From Datisca glomerata (taxonomy: Eukaryota > Streptophyta > Magnoliopsida > Cucurbitales > Datiscaceae): DNA of 64,000 nucleotides. Below the pieces are notes generated by a model. It did not search any database. It was given only the letters and a program-made list of their open reading frames with translations, and was not told the origin of the DNA. The translations under genes were made by a program, and so were the position numbers. The stretch is from assembly GCA_003255025.1 (NCBI GenBank), contig QANY01000052.1, forward strand, positions 124,001 to 188,000. Reading direction: 5' to 3'. This document shows positions 22,501 to 32,561 of the stretch, piece by piece; position 1 is the stretch's first letter; the number at the start of each line of letters is the position of its first letter.

Positions 22501-24900
22501 TTCTTTATGACGGTTAGACAAGCTTTCATTATTGTTTTCTTTCATACCTACATCTTCCTCTTGAATTTTATTCCTACCTCCTTTTGAAATACTTTTAAAT
22601 GACTTCTCAATAAGTGGGATTGAGATGTCATCACTTGAAAAATTATCCACTTCTTGTTCATGCTATGATAAGGTATTCTATGAAGGTAAGGCGAGGGCTG
22701 AGTTTTTGGACAGCTGGTGTGATTTCCACAATAAGGGTAGGGGCAATCCTTTGCACAAGAATAATCTCTGGGCACAGTTTTAGAGCAGCTGAACTAGTTT
22801 CTTCAGGACAAATAGGAGCTGAATGGGATATAAAGCTCTCTGCTTAGGAGGATTGGGAACAAGAGGTCTCATGACCTCAATTGTAACTTCTAAACTTGTG
22901 CCAAGATCTTTAATCCTGAAAAAATGATCCTACTTAAATAATGGTTAATGAAAAAACAAAAATTCCAAACTTAACCTTGTTTTCCCACCCGATTTTTTCA
23001 CCTTCTTCTCCACTCCTTCCCCTATGAAACAATCCACCTCGAAACCGTCTCCTACAAGAGGGCTCCACCGCAAGAAGCTTTGTTGTAAGTTGCTCAGCTG
23101 TCATTTGCTCAACGCAAACCACTCAAGCCTACCAAATTAGAAAGTATAGTTTGCACATAATTAATAAATTTTTTTGCCACTCCCATTTTTCTCACTCCTT
23201 TGTTTGTGATTCAACCAAAAACGAGACATTTAGATAATTAAAGAAAGATACTTGAGAAGCCAAATGGTTGGTTTGCTTTGTCTTCGACCAAGAAAGTAAA
23301 CATGGTGTTTGTGCTAAGTGACTAAATTATTCACTTTATGTATCATTTTATGTACATTAATGAAGAGCCAAATGATGCTTTCTCGTAATTTTTCTTTCGT
23401 TGACTTTTAGTTTTTTCCATAGTGAAAAGAATGTATTAGCTCATCACTATGCTAGAGAAAGCATCTTAAGTCAATGAACTCTTATCTTGTGTCATTTATT
23501 CAATGATTCGTTATTATTTCTGGAGTGGGAGTTGTTGAGTTGTACTCTTTAATTTTTTTAGTGAAATTTTGTTGACAGAAATAATGAAGTGTTTATTAAG
23601 TAAAAGCTTTATTCCTTATTTAAGTAAAAATTATTTACTACGTAAACTTTTTTTACTAAGTAAATAGTTTTGTTTCTCTATGTAAGTATTATTTACTAAG
23701 TAAACATCTATGTAAGGATTATTTATTATTTACTATGTATGTATTACATTATCGTGTCTCCTCTTTGTCACTGCCCAACACCGAAAGGCCCCACATGGAT
23801 GCCTTAGACTCCTCAGAAGCCATGAGCTTGTCCTTCAGCTCTTGAAGCGTGCTTTTCTCTCAGAGGATTTCAAATGTGAAACGAACTAGATGGCTTCTTT
23901 GAAGAACAGAGAACAAAGTGTTGTGCTTGCATTACAATATCTACCTTCCGTCAACTAACATTTGTAACTTCACTAACTACTCGTCTTTATAGTTTATAGT
24001 AGTAAATACGTTATCTACCTTTTGTCAATGGGTCGTAAAAATCATCAACTTAGTAAGGTTAACAATAATGAAAAATAAAATAACCACTAAAACAAAATTA
24101 GTAAAAATTATACATTTAAAAATATATAAAATATTTTAGTAAACGTTTTATATACAATTGAAAGATTTAGTAAATCTTTTAGTGATTCGCCCAATTTCCA
24201 CTTCGTCTGATTTTGATTTTCTGTTTTTCCTCTGATTTTCAGTTCATGATTTTCCATTTGGTTTTCAATTTGCAATCATGATTCCTCTGCTTTCTTCACA
24301 AATTCAAATTTCAGATTTCAATTTTGTACTCTGAAAATCATGTTAATTGCGTGTCAATTTGATTTTGAATTCGTGATTTCCGTTTATTAATTTTGCGTGT
24401 TGAGGGTTTTCCTTTTTTTGATTGATCACAAAGATAAAAACTTTTATTATATTTTAGAGGCAAAATTGTACATAATAAATTTCAAGTGGCTGATTCAGCC
24501 ATTTTGGCAACCACTAAAAAATGGGTCATTTATTACACACGCGCCCAAAATGGGCCGTACGTGCAAGTTCTAGTTCTTACGAAAGATTTCAATGGCCAAA
24601 ATTTCCAAATTTTGATTTGTATATATTTCAATAATCGTTTATCTAACGAATCCACTGGTATTTTAAACTACGATGATTCTACTGTTCTTTGGATTAATTT
24701 TTTTTTAATTTGTCTAAGTAAAATTATACATTTTTTAAAATAAAGAATTTTACATTCTTGATCCACCAACTTCATATTACCGCTTGTAATCTCTCTTTTT
24801 CCTCATCATTTCTTTTTTCTTTATCATGTCAAACTAATTTAATAGTATTTTATTCTTCTTTATTTTTCAACAAAATTTTTTCTTCTATTTGAAGGGTTTA
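22501..24900. other. AT-rich intergenic DNA, no gene seen
   Basis: Short frames at 22396-22847 and 24486-24743 show no recognisable domains. An 11-bp perfect inverted repeat GATGCTTTCTC/GAGAAAGCATC lies at 23374-23384 and 23455-23465. Several TTTACTAAGTAAA-like palindromes lie at 23600-23710. These hint at decayed small elements. Confidence 0.35.
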
Positions 24901-24979
24901 AGTAGTTTTATATGACCTTTTGAATCTTTCAAGTAATTATTTTTTTGTCAGTCAACATTCATACATGAAGTGACTACTT

Positions 24980-25125
24980 GAAGGGTTCAAGTATTGTTTA
25001 GGACTAATTGAAAGGTTCAAATAGTTATTTATGACTAATTGAAGGGTTGAAGTAGTTATTTATGACTAATTAAAGGGTTCAAGTAGTTGTTTATGACTAA
25101 TTAAAGGGTTCAAGTAGTTATTTTT
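24980..25125. repeat. Tandem repeat, about 31-bp unit, five copies
   Basis: Copies start near 24980, 25010, 25041, 25072 and 25103 with GAAGGGTTCAAGTAGTTATT and variants, spaced by ATGACTAATT. A single related copy lies at 24890. Confidence 0.75.
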
Positions 25126-25553
25126 TTATCAATAAATAACTAATACACCATGTGACAAAAATGAAATACAAACAAAAATAAAATTTTCAAAAAAAATAAA
25201 AATAAAATTATCAGTCAATAACAAAAATAAAATACAAACAAAAAAAACAAAATTAAAATACAGAAAAAAACAAAAAACTATTTTTTTACAGAGGGTGACA
25301 TCACCCTCTAATTAGTAACAGAGGGTGGTGTCACCATCTGTCTTTTTTTTTTTAATTTTCATTTTTTAAACATATATATGTATATATAATTATTTAGTAA
25401 ATTAATTAACAATAAATTTTTTATGTTTAAAATAAATTAATATATGAAAAAATACTTAATTTCATACATAATTGACATGAGCATGTTTTTTACTACATTG
25501 TCCATTAATTATCATTTTTCATTTTTTCACCCAATGTTAATCAAATAGCAAAA

Positions 25554-25900
25554 GAATGATCATAAATGGTAACTAATTTAAACAAGTATCACTAAAAATA
25601 AATAAATAATTTTGTTTGGATATACATATACTATTTTTTATTTTGGACTACTTAGTTTAGTAATTACCATTTTTTATTTCTTCCTTCATTGCTAGGAATG
25701 ATCATGGATGGTATCTAGTTTAAACAAGTGTCACTAAAAAAATTAATAAAACTTTCAAAATAAAATAATTTTTGTTTGGGATATAAATATACCATTTTTT
25801 TTATTTTGAACTACTTAGTTCACTAATTGCCATTTTTCCTTTCTTCCTTCATTACTAGGAATGATCATGGATGGTAACTAGTTAAAATGAGTGTCACAAA
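25554..25900. repeat. Tandem repeat of 141-164 bp, two full copies and a partial third
   Basis: Units start at 25554, 25695 and 25859 with GAATGATCATxxATGG, followed by an AACAAGTxTCAC block and ending in a CTTCCTTCATTxCTAG block. The third copy breaks off after about 40 bp. No coding seen. Confidence 0.8.
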
Positions 25901-26527
25901 AATGATGGTCAAAAATTAAAAAAGAAAAGAAGAGAAGACTTATAAGAACATAAAAAATCAAAACTTAAATATTTGCATAATCTTGTATAGATGTTTTACT
26001 CTCTATTTTATACATTTTTATGTATGAGAAATTATCATAGGAGATCTTTTCATCAAATGTACACTTTCAACCCATTAAAGGGTTGATTCACATTAAGTTA
26101 ATTTTACACCCCTCAAAAATTTTATCCTCATTCTCATTGATTGGGTTGATGACAAAAAAATCTCATTATCAAACTTGTAGAGAAATAAATAATACATGAA
26201 AATAAAACTTAAGAGTAAGAGTAGGAGAAATGATAAAGAATGAGCAAACAAATTTATATATGGAAAATGAAACAAATAAATATCAAATACATGAGTATGA
26301 AGAAGAGAGATGATTAATAAGAATGAACAAGATATATTGTAAGCTAAAATGCAAGAGATTTGAACTACCTTAATAAAAAGAAAGAGGAGGAGATGGAAGG
26401 AATAGAAATAAGAACTTCCATTCTTTCTCTTTTTCAATATTTTCTCAAGACCTCTCTTTCTCTCTCTAAAATCTCTTCTCTTTCTCACTCTCCAAAAATA
26501 TCTCCTTCCAAGTGAAGACATCCCCTC

Positions 26528-26535
26528 TATTTATA
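26528..26535 (-). promoter_or_regulatory. TATA-like box on the minus strand with GA-rich leader
   Basis: Minus-strand TATAAATA (within CCTATAAATAGAGG) is followed downstream by a purine-rich leader (about 26510-26380). This looks like a plant or pararetroviral promoter start. No convincing gene follows. It lies about 200 bp beyond the pararetrovirus-like block and may be its promoter remnant or an LTR remnant. Confidence 0.35.
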
Positions 26536-26739
26536 GGCAAACTTAGGGCTTCACTTTTTTAATTTTAGTCCTTTTGTTCATTTTTTTTATTTTTAGTCCT
26601 TGGACAAATCTTCTTATTTTTAGGAATTGGACAATTTTTCAGATCATACACATAGTCTTAGACTAGTATATGGGCCAAAAAAATTATATTTTTAAAGTAT
26701 TAGACCGGATAAAATACGGTATCTACAGTTACCTACGGT

Positions 26740-28235
26740 TTAGAGGAAAATGTTAGTATAATTGTTCTGTTTGGTTAAAGGTACAATGTCTTTGACATTT
26801 AAGGTTTCTTGATTGGGTTGTTTTGGAATCTCAATATAAGGGGAGATGACTAATAGTTTAGCGCTCTCATTGTAGGAACAAGGAGCAAGCTCTAAGGATA
26901 ACGGTGGAAGATGGACAACTTGGTATATTTTGCCCGTTATCGTAATCCAACTCTTCTGTATTTCTTGTTCGGACATTTATCTTATCATTATCAAGAAAGT
27001 GGACTTTCTCAGCAAAGTCACAATACCATTCTGGGAAGGATCTAAGGATCTGGTTAGTCCAAAGATGGTAATAATAATGGTCTTTGAGCGTTTTTAACGG
27101 TTGAGGAGTATAGGATCTAAAATACCATAATCGAAATTCCTGATATTTATCTTGCATAAAATCTTGGTTAAGGTGTTTACGCAATTCAATCTTGGTTAAG
27201 GTGTTTACGCAATTTACTATTGGGAGTAAAATCCATTAAATCTTGAATTGCATACCACTAGCGGTTGGGCTATTGGGCCTTCTGATGTTTGGTCTATCTT
27301 CATAGACTGCATGAGATATCTGGTTTTCTGATATATGTATACCTTTGATTTGAGCTTCTGGTATCTGCTCAGAATTGATAGACTCTGCTGTAGAAGGTCT
27401 GAAAGTTTCTGGAAGATCTATGTTATAGGGGAGGTTACTCCTATAACTGGTACTAGAAAAGCTTCTAGTTAATGGTTTCTGAAAGCGAAGGTCCTATATA
27501 CACATTAGAAATTTTCCATTTTTCTGAAAAAATAATTTCTTCCCAAGGTATCATCCTAGGGATGGCTACCTGACTGTTAAAGAGATTAGTGTCGATAAGG
27601 ACAGTGTGTCCCTGTTCATTCTGCTTTCTGGTGTAGGGGTTCAAAGTGGAGAGAACCTTAAAATGAAATCTAAAAAGTATCGCAAAGGGAGGAGATCCTG
27701 GAAGATACTCATAACCATGCGAGATAACTCTAAGTTCTAATACTTTAAAGAGATAGTTGTCAGAAATAGAAACACTTAAATTCAGATAAATATTAAAATA
27801 AACAGGTCCATGAGATAAACTAGTTTCAATAGCTCCCACGAGTGATGCTTTTCAGTTGAGGCATCGTCCATCTCGGAGGGCACACTGAATACTGATATTT
27901 TGACCAAGTAAGGTCAAAGACTTGAAAGCAAATTGTACAAGTCATATATGCACATACTTGTATTTCTGCATGAAAAGATATAGATCATGAACATGCAACA
28001 GATAAACAATATCATCATTATTCTGTAATGGTATAGCATGCTCAAAGGTTTTAATGACTTTTCTACTGGTAAAATCAAATGTTCCAATTTTATAAATGGT
28101 TTCCGACTTAACCTTAGTTATTGTTCATTTATCTAAGGCCTCTTTAACATCCTGGTATGCTATTAATTCTGTTGCTTCTGACGTAGAAGCTACTGTATTA
28201 GCTACGGATGACAAGGAAAATTCTATTTCACTCAT
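26740..28235 (-). pseudogene. Pararetroviral movement-protein region, broken
   Basis: ATG 28235 opens a frame that meets a TGA at 28125-28127, then continues in pieces to 27465 with motifs typical of caulimovirid movement proteins (AIETSLSHGPVYFN near 27830). Frames at 27184-26867 and 26976-26740 follow (EWYCDFAEKVHFL; YQVVHLPPLS). A 28-bp direct duplication sits at about 27165-27220. In living relatives this protein enlarges plasmodesmata; here it is non-functional. Confidence 0.72.
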
Positions 28236-28362
28236 ATATTCTTGTGATCATGTATGTATAATGTAAAGAAAATATAATCATACCATATCCTTGATTACTA
28301 GGATTTACCTGTTTAAGTATCTCATCATATCCTTGATTAGAAGCATCTGTTTCAATAATTTT

Positions 28363-29320
28363 TTACCAAATAGGGTTAGGTAAAGATAAACAATGTAACT
28401 GTTGTACTTTTTGTTTTATCTTTTTTACTGCTAGAATATGTTCCGTTATCCAAGGAGAAGAATTCTTCTTAAGTCTGTTGTAAAGGATAGAACAATCCTG
28501 AGCACACTGCGGGTAAAAGTCACTTACATAATTAAGACTTCCTAAAAATCTCTCTAATTGAGTTTTATCTTTAATTTCATCAGAAAATTTAGATGCAAAT
28601 TCTATGCTTCTGTTTAGAGGAATAATAGTTTCATTAGAAATATTATGTCCTACAAATCTAACTTCTGTTTGAAAAAATTTCATTGTAGAAGCAGATAAAA
28701 CTAAACTATTTCTGATAATAATATGCTTAAATATATGTAGATGTTTGATATGCTGATCAATGGATGATGAAAAAAATTAAAACATCATTAATATAGCAGA
28801 AAATAAATTCAGTATATGGATTAAAAATATCATTCATGATATGTTGAAATTCTGAAGGAAACGGTAAATGTTATTTTATATATGTCATGTTCAGCAATTT
28901 AGATTTGCCAAAATCTTGATTTTAAATTAAATTTAAAAAAATTACTGAATTATTTAAGCAATCTAAAAGATCATTTTTATTCGGAATAGGATACATAATC
29001 CATTGGGGGCATCATTACGCGGTTTATAATTAATTACTAAATGAGGTTGTCCTCGTTCAATCTCAGCATGTTTGTAAACATAGAATATTGTAGAACTCCA
29101 TGGAGACTTACTAGGTCTAATGAGTTTTTTCTGTATTAAAGATTCAATTTCTGTTTTGCAAATTTCAAGATATTATTTCTTCATCTGACTAGGTCTAGAT
29201 TTAATTGGAATATATTTTTCATCAAAATCCTGATGATAAGGAAGAGAAATAATATGTTTTTTTCTGTTCCAAAAAACATTTGGCAGATCACTGCGAATTT
29301 CAGTTTGAAATTCTGTTAAA
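28363..29320 (-). pseudogene. Pararetroviral reverse transcriptase, broken
   Basis: The RT start (IRPSKSPWS and NYKPLN type motifs, 29320-29010) is followed after frameshifts by the palm region. There the expected YxDD box reads YIND (near 28775). The connection/RNase H entry follows (28683-28363): GHNISNETIIPLNRSIEFA, LERFLGSLNYVSDF. RNase H itself is not visible. Confidence 0.78.
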
Positions 29321-29627
29321 ATGATTATGATTTTATTTTGAATAGAAGGCTGTTGAATTTTCTGTTCAAGTGTAAGAAATTGAACTTTTTTTGAATAAAA
29401 TTAATTTGATTTTCTTTATTTTGTATAATATCTTTAATAAGATCTAATTTTTTTAGTGTACGGTTTTGTAATAAATTCAAAAATAATTTATCTGTTGTTA
29501 ATGGTAGTATAAATACCATTAGTATCAATTTTATCCATAGGCATATAAACACATAAAAAGATTTCCTAGGATAATATTCTATGTCATGTTTTTTAATAAA
29601 ATAAAGGATGTAGGTAAACAAATACAT

Positions 29628-29921
29628 TTATTGCAGATTAAAAACTTCTGGTAATTTAAATTCTATTTTCATTTTGTTACCACTTGAACTGGTAAGAGAT
29701 TGAGTGATTTTCTGAAAATACTTAGTAGTGATTAAACCTTCTTGAATACAATTCATCTCAGCCCATGTATCAATAAGGGTCATAACGTCTTTTATTATAA
29801 AATCAGGTTTAATAATAAAAGTAATTCTGGTATACCATTTTTGAAAAGTTACATGATTCATGATCATAAGGTATTGATACTTGTTATCCTTCTGCGAAGA
29901 AGAAGAACATTCTGGTTCCAT
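29628..29921 (-). pseudogene. Pararetroviral aspartic protease, active site lost
   Basis: The frame has the hydrophobic lead-in and LIDTWAEMNCIQEGLI where caulimovirid proteases have a DTG(A/S) triad, so the catalytic Gly is replaced by Trp. The flanking KYFQKITQSL matches the family pattern. It is followed by a coiled-coil-like stretch (29627-29325) leading to RT. Confidence 0.72.
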
Positions 29922-30080
29922 GAGATTCTTGCCTTTAGAGGAAAGCTCTTGCCTATTAGGGCAAGATCCTGAAAAATAATTTGATTAACAGTTTGTAACT
30001 GTTTTAACTTCTGTTTTAAGAAGATTGACTTCCATCTTCAGATCCTGAATAGTAATAAATTTTTCCGTAATGGATTTATT

Positions 30081-30480
30081 CTATATACCATCCATGATCT
30101 CTCGCATATTGTAATTCTCATTTGGGGGAATCTCTTCCTTGAGATGATCCTTATAAAGGGGTTCCAAAAACTTTAATTTCATCTCAGGATCCAGTATTTG
30201 GTCAGCAAAGCTAAGCATATGCTTCTGGGTTTCTGTAAGTACATCGATACTAGGTTGTCCTAGATCTAGACCATTCATCTCAACAATAGCTTTCCAATAA
30301 CTGGCTTCTGTTAACATGTTGCAATTCTTGCTATTACAACAAGGTTCAGTCTGGTCAAAAGAGGAGTCTGAGTCAAATGAATAAATTTCAGCTATATCAT
30401 TCTCTGAGCTAGATTCCGAATAGGAGTTGTCTTTGTCAGAGATACAGTTAAGGATTTGCTGTTGGGTTTTCTCATCAAGG
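30081..30480 (-). pseudogene. Pararetroviral capsid-like fragment
   Basis: An acidic Ser/Asp/Glu-rich stretch leads into a small Cys cluster (CCNSKNC, near 30335). It is followed by the frame 30317-30081 with the pattern ASYWKAIVEMNGLDLG. Position directly upstream of the protease fits a capsid C-terminus or linker. Identification rests mainly on position. Confidence 0.45.
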
Positions 30481-30706
30481 GATATAAGAGTTATATTGCT
30501 TATCTTTACCTAACCCTATTAAGAAAAAAAAAATTAGGAATCTCATGTGTGAGCATAGTACTCCCCTCTCTCTATGTACTCTTTCTCTCTCTCTGCGGTA
30601 AAAATATAATTTTTAAAGTTTTTAATTCTCATATGCACATAGCATATTTGACCCCAAGTCACGTTTAGGCTAGATCCGTTGAGCAGGGATTGCGTTAGGA
30701 TGGTTA

Positions 30707-30838
30707 TTATAAAACCGTACACTAAAGAATTAGATCTTATTAAAGATCTTATACAGAATAAAGAAAATCAAATTAATGTTATTCAAAAGAAGTTCAATTT
30801 CTTAGACTTGAACAAAAAATTCAAGAGCCTTCCATTGG
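30707..30838 (+). repeat. Inverted duplicate of pararetroviral PR-RT linker
   Basis: The plus strand here encodes LDLIKDLIQNKENQIN, matching the minus-strand sequence at about 29350-29470 (LDLIKDIIQNKENQIN). It meets the minus-strand RT copy 30843-31168 head on at about 30840. This is a seen inverted junction. Confidence 0.85.
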
Positions 30839-30842
30839 AGGA

Positions 30843-31168
30843 GATCATTAAGCGGTTTATAATTAATAACTAAAAGAGGTTGTCCTCGTTCAATCTCGGC
30901 ATTTTTGTAAACATAGAATATTGTACAACTCCAGGGAGACTTACTAGGTCTAATGAGTTTTTTCTGTATTAAAGGTTCAATTTTTATTTTACAAATTTCA
31001 AGATATTCTTTCTTCATCTGACTAGGTCTAGACTTAGTTGGAATATCTCTTTCATTATAATCCTGATGATAAGAAAGAGAAATAATATGTTTTTTCTGTT
31101 CCAAAAAGTATTTAGTAGATCACTGTAAATTTCAGTTTGAAATTCTGTTAAAATGATTTTGATTTTAT
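30843..31168 (-). repeat. Direct duplicate of pararetroviral RT start
   Basis: Near-identical to 29014-29338 (same strand), from GCGGTTTATAATTAATxACTAAA to AATTCTGTTAAAATGAT. Both copies carry the RT N-terminal motifs. The duplicate stops where the 181-bp tandem repeat region begins. Confidence 0.88.
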
Positions 31169-31174
31169 TGTATA

Positions 31175-31535
31175 TTACTTATAGTAAATAATGAAAAATA
31201 TGTAACATCTAACGTCATTATTTTAACAAAATCTAAATAATATAAAATATACTAATTAAAACATACCATAGATATACAATTAAGATTTTTACTTTGTCCT
31301 ATATTTCATAAAAAAGGTAATGTTAATTATATATATATATTACAAAATATAAATATTACTTACAGTAAATAATGAAAAATATGTAACATCTAACATTGTT
31401 ATTTTAACAAAGTCTAAATAATTTAAAATATACTAATTAAAACATACCATAAATATACAATAAAATTTTTTACTTTGTCGTATATTTCATAAAAAAATGT
31501 AATGTTAATTTAATATATATATATATATATATATA
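31175..31535. repeat. Two tandem copies of a 181-bp AT-rich unit
   Basis: Copies start at 31175 and 31356 (TTACTTAxAGTAAATAATG). They share AATATGTAACATCTAAC and AAACATACCAT and end in (AT)n microsatellites. Confidence 0.88.
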
Positions 31536-31583
31536 TGCGCCATTTTCTTTGAATGGATCAAAAATTAAATGAAGCATTCTATA

Positions 31584-31813
31584 ATTATTTCAGACTAAAA
31601 TGAGAGAGACATTTTTGTCTTTCCCTAGATTTATTGGTCAGGCGACATAATTGAATTACTTTCAACATATTGTTGATTTTTATTTGTTAAAACATTTTAA
31701 AATAAGATTTCATGATTTTATTATTTGAAAGTAATCCAATCAATGGATAACAGCCATACATATCTTGTTACTCAGACCTTATAAACATATCTTTCTTTTT
31801 AGTCTGAAATAAT
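31584..31813. mobile_element. MITE, 230 bp, 17-bp perfect terminal inverted repeats
   Basis: ATTATTTCAGACTAAAA (31584-31600) and TTTTAGTCTGAAATAAT (31797-31813) are exact reverse complements. Subterminal arms (ATTACTTTCAA near 31655 and TTGAAAGTAAT near 31725) also pair, so the element could fold on itself. No coding. The superfamily was not assigned. Confidence 0.7.
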
Positions 31814-32238
31814 GTGAATGTTAGCAAGACCTTCCCCAGTTAATGAGTTATCGGGTACGTTTTAGAGTGTTGTGACTAAAAACACTTTTATATATTAAAA
31901 TAATTTTATTTTAATAAAAAATCACTTCACCACTATATTCGTATAAATCACTTGAATGTATTGTGTAGTATATTTATTTATAATTAGAAACATTTAAAAA
32001 AACACATATATTGTTCCTTCTAGAAATGTTTCTAAATACCAAAATGTCTACAATAGTATTTATCAAACAAATGTGATTTAAAGTGTGTTTATTATTGTTT
32101 TTATACACTAAAATTAGATTATCTTAATTCATAATTATGTCATATAAGTATAGAAACACTTACATAAATTTTAAAACATATTTATATGCATATGAAAGCA
32201 TTTTAAGAAATACTTTTAAGAAATACTTTTAAGTATAT

Positions 32239-32268
32239 AACTGTTAGTATTTACAGATACTAACAGTT
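32239..32268. repeat. Perfect hairpin, 12-bp stem
   Basis: AACTGTTAGTAT (32239-32250) and ATACTAACAGTT (32257-32268) flank a 6-nt loop. It lies about 290 bp downstream of the UBP stop codon in AT-rich DNA, beyond any sure 3' UTR. Confidence 0.6.
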
Positions 32269-32561
32269 ACTAAAATTTATTTCAAACCACATTTGTAAGT
32301 ACTGAGTTAAAGTAGACATTTTTCAATGTATTAAAGTTTTTTAACAGAACACTCTCAAACTCACCCTTAAAATAGTGTCTTTTAATGCATTAGGGTCATT
32401 TCAAACCCTCCCAACATTCACCCTCCCACACTCACCCTAAGAGGCTGCTGCAAATAAATTTCGGTGCCAAACGAAAGAGGTAAGGAAAGAACAATTGGGA
32501 AAGAGATAATTACTTCCATTACATAAAAATTAATTCCGAAGCTTATGTCTCAACTCAGACC

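Larger units (their letters stand above)
26740..31168 (-). mobile_element. Endogenous pararetrovirus (Caulimoviridae-like), rearranged and broken
   Basis: Minus-strand blocks in order are a capsid-like acidic region with Cys cluster (30480-30081), aspartic protease (29921-29628), reverse transcriptase (29300-28363), then a movement-protein region (28235-27465) and its downstream part (27184-26740). A second copy of the RT start lies at 31168-30843, and an inverted piece on the plus strand at 30707-30838. Every block is interrupted by stops or frameshifts; the protease and RT active sites are altered. Movement protein plus retroviral-type PR-RT, without LTRs, identifies the group. The block order is permuted relative to a usual caulimovirid genome. 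Confidence 0.82.

Noticed and set aside
22396..22847. Small frames on both strands as a possible gene
   Set aside because: They overlap each other, have no recognisable motif and lie just past a Copia LTR.
26093..26521. Minus-strand frame of 142 aa after the TATA-like box
   Set aside because: Arg/Lys then Leu/Phe-rich sequence from a purine-rich leader and AT-rich DNA; no domain, no good start context.
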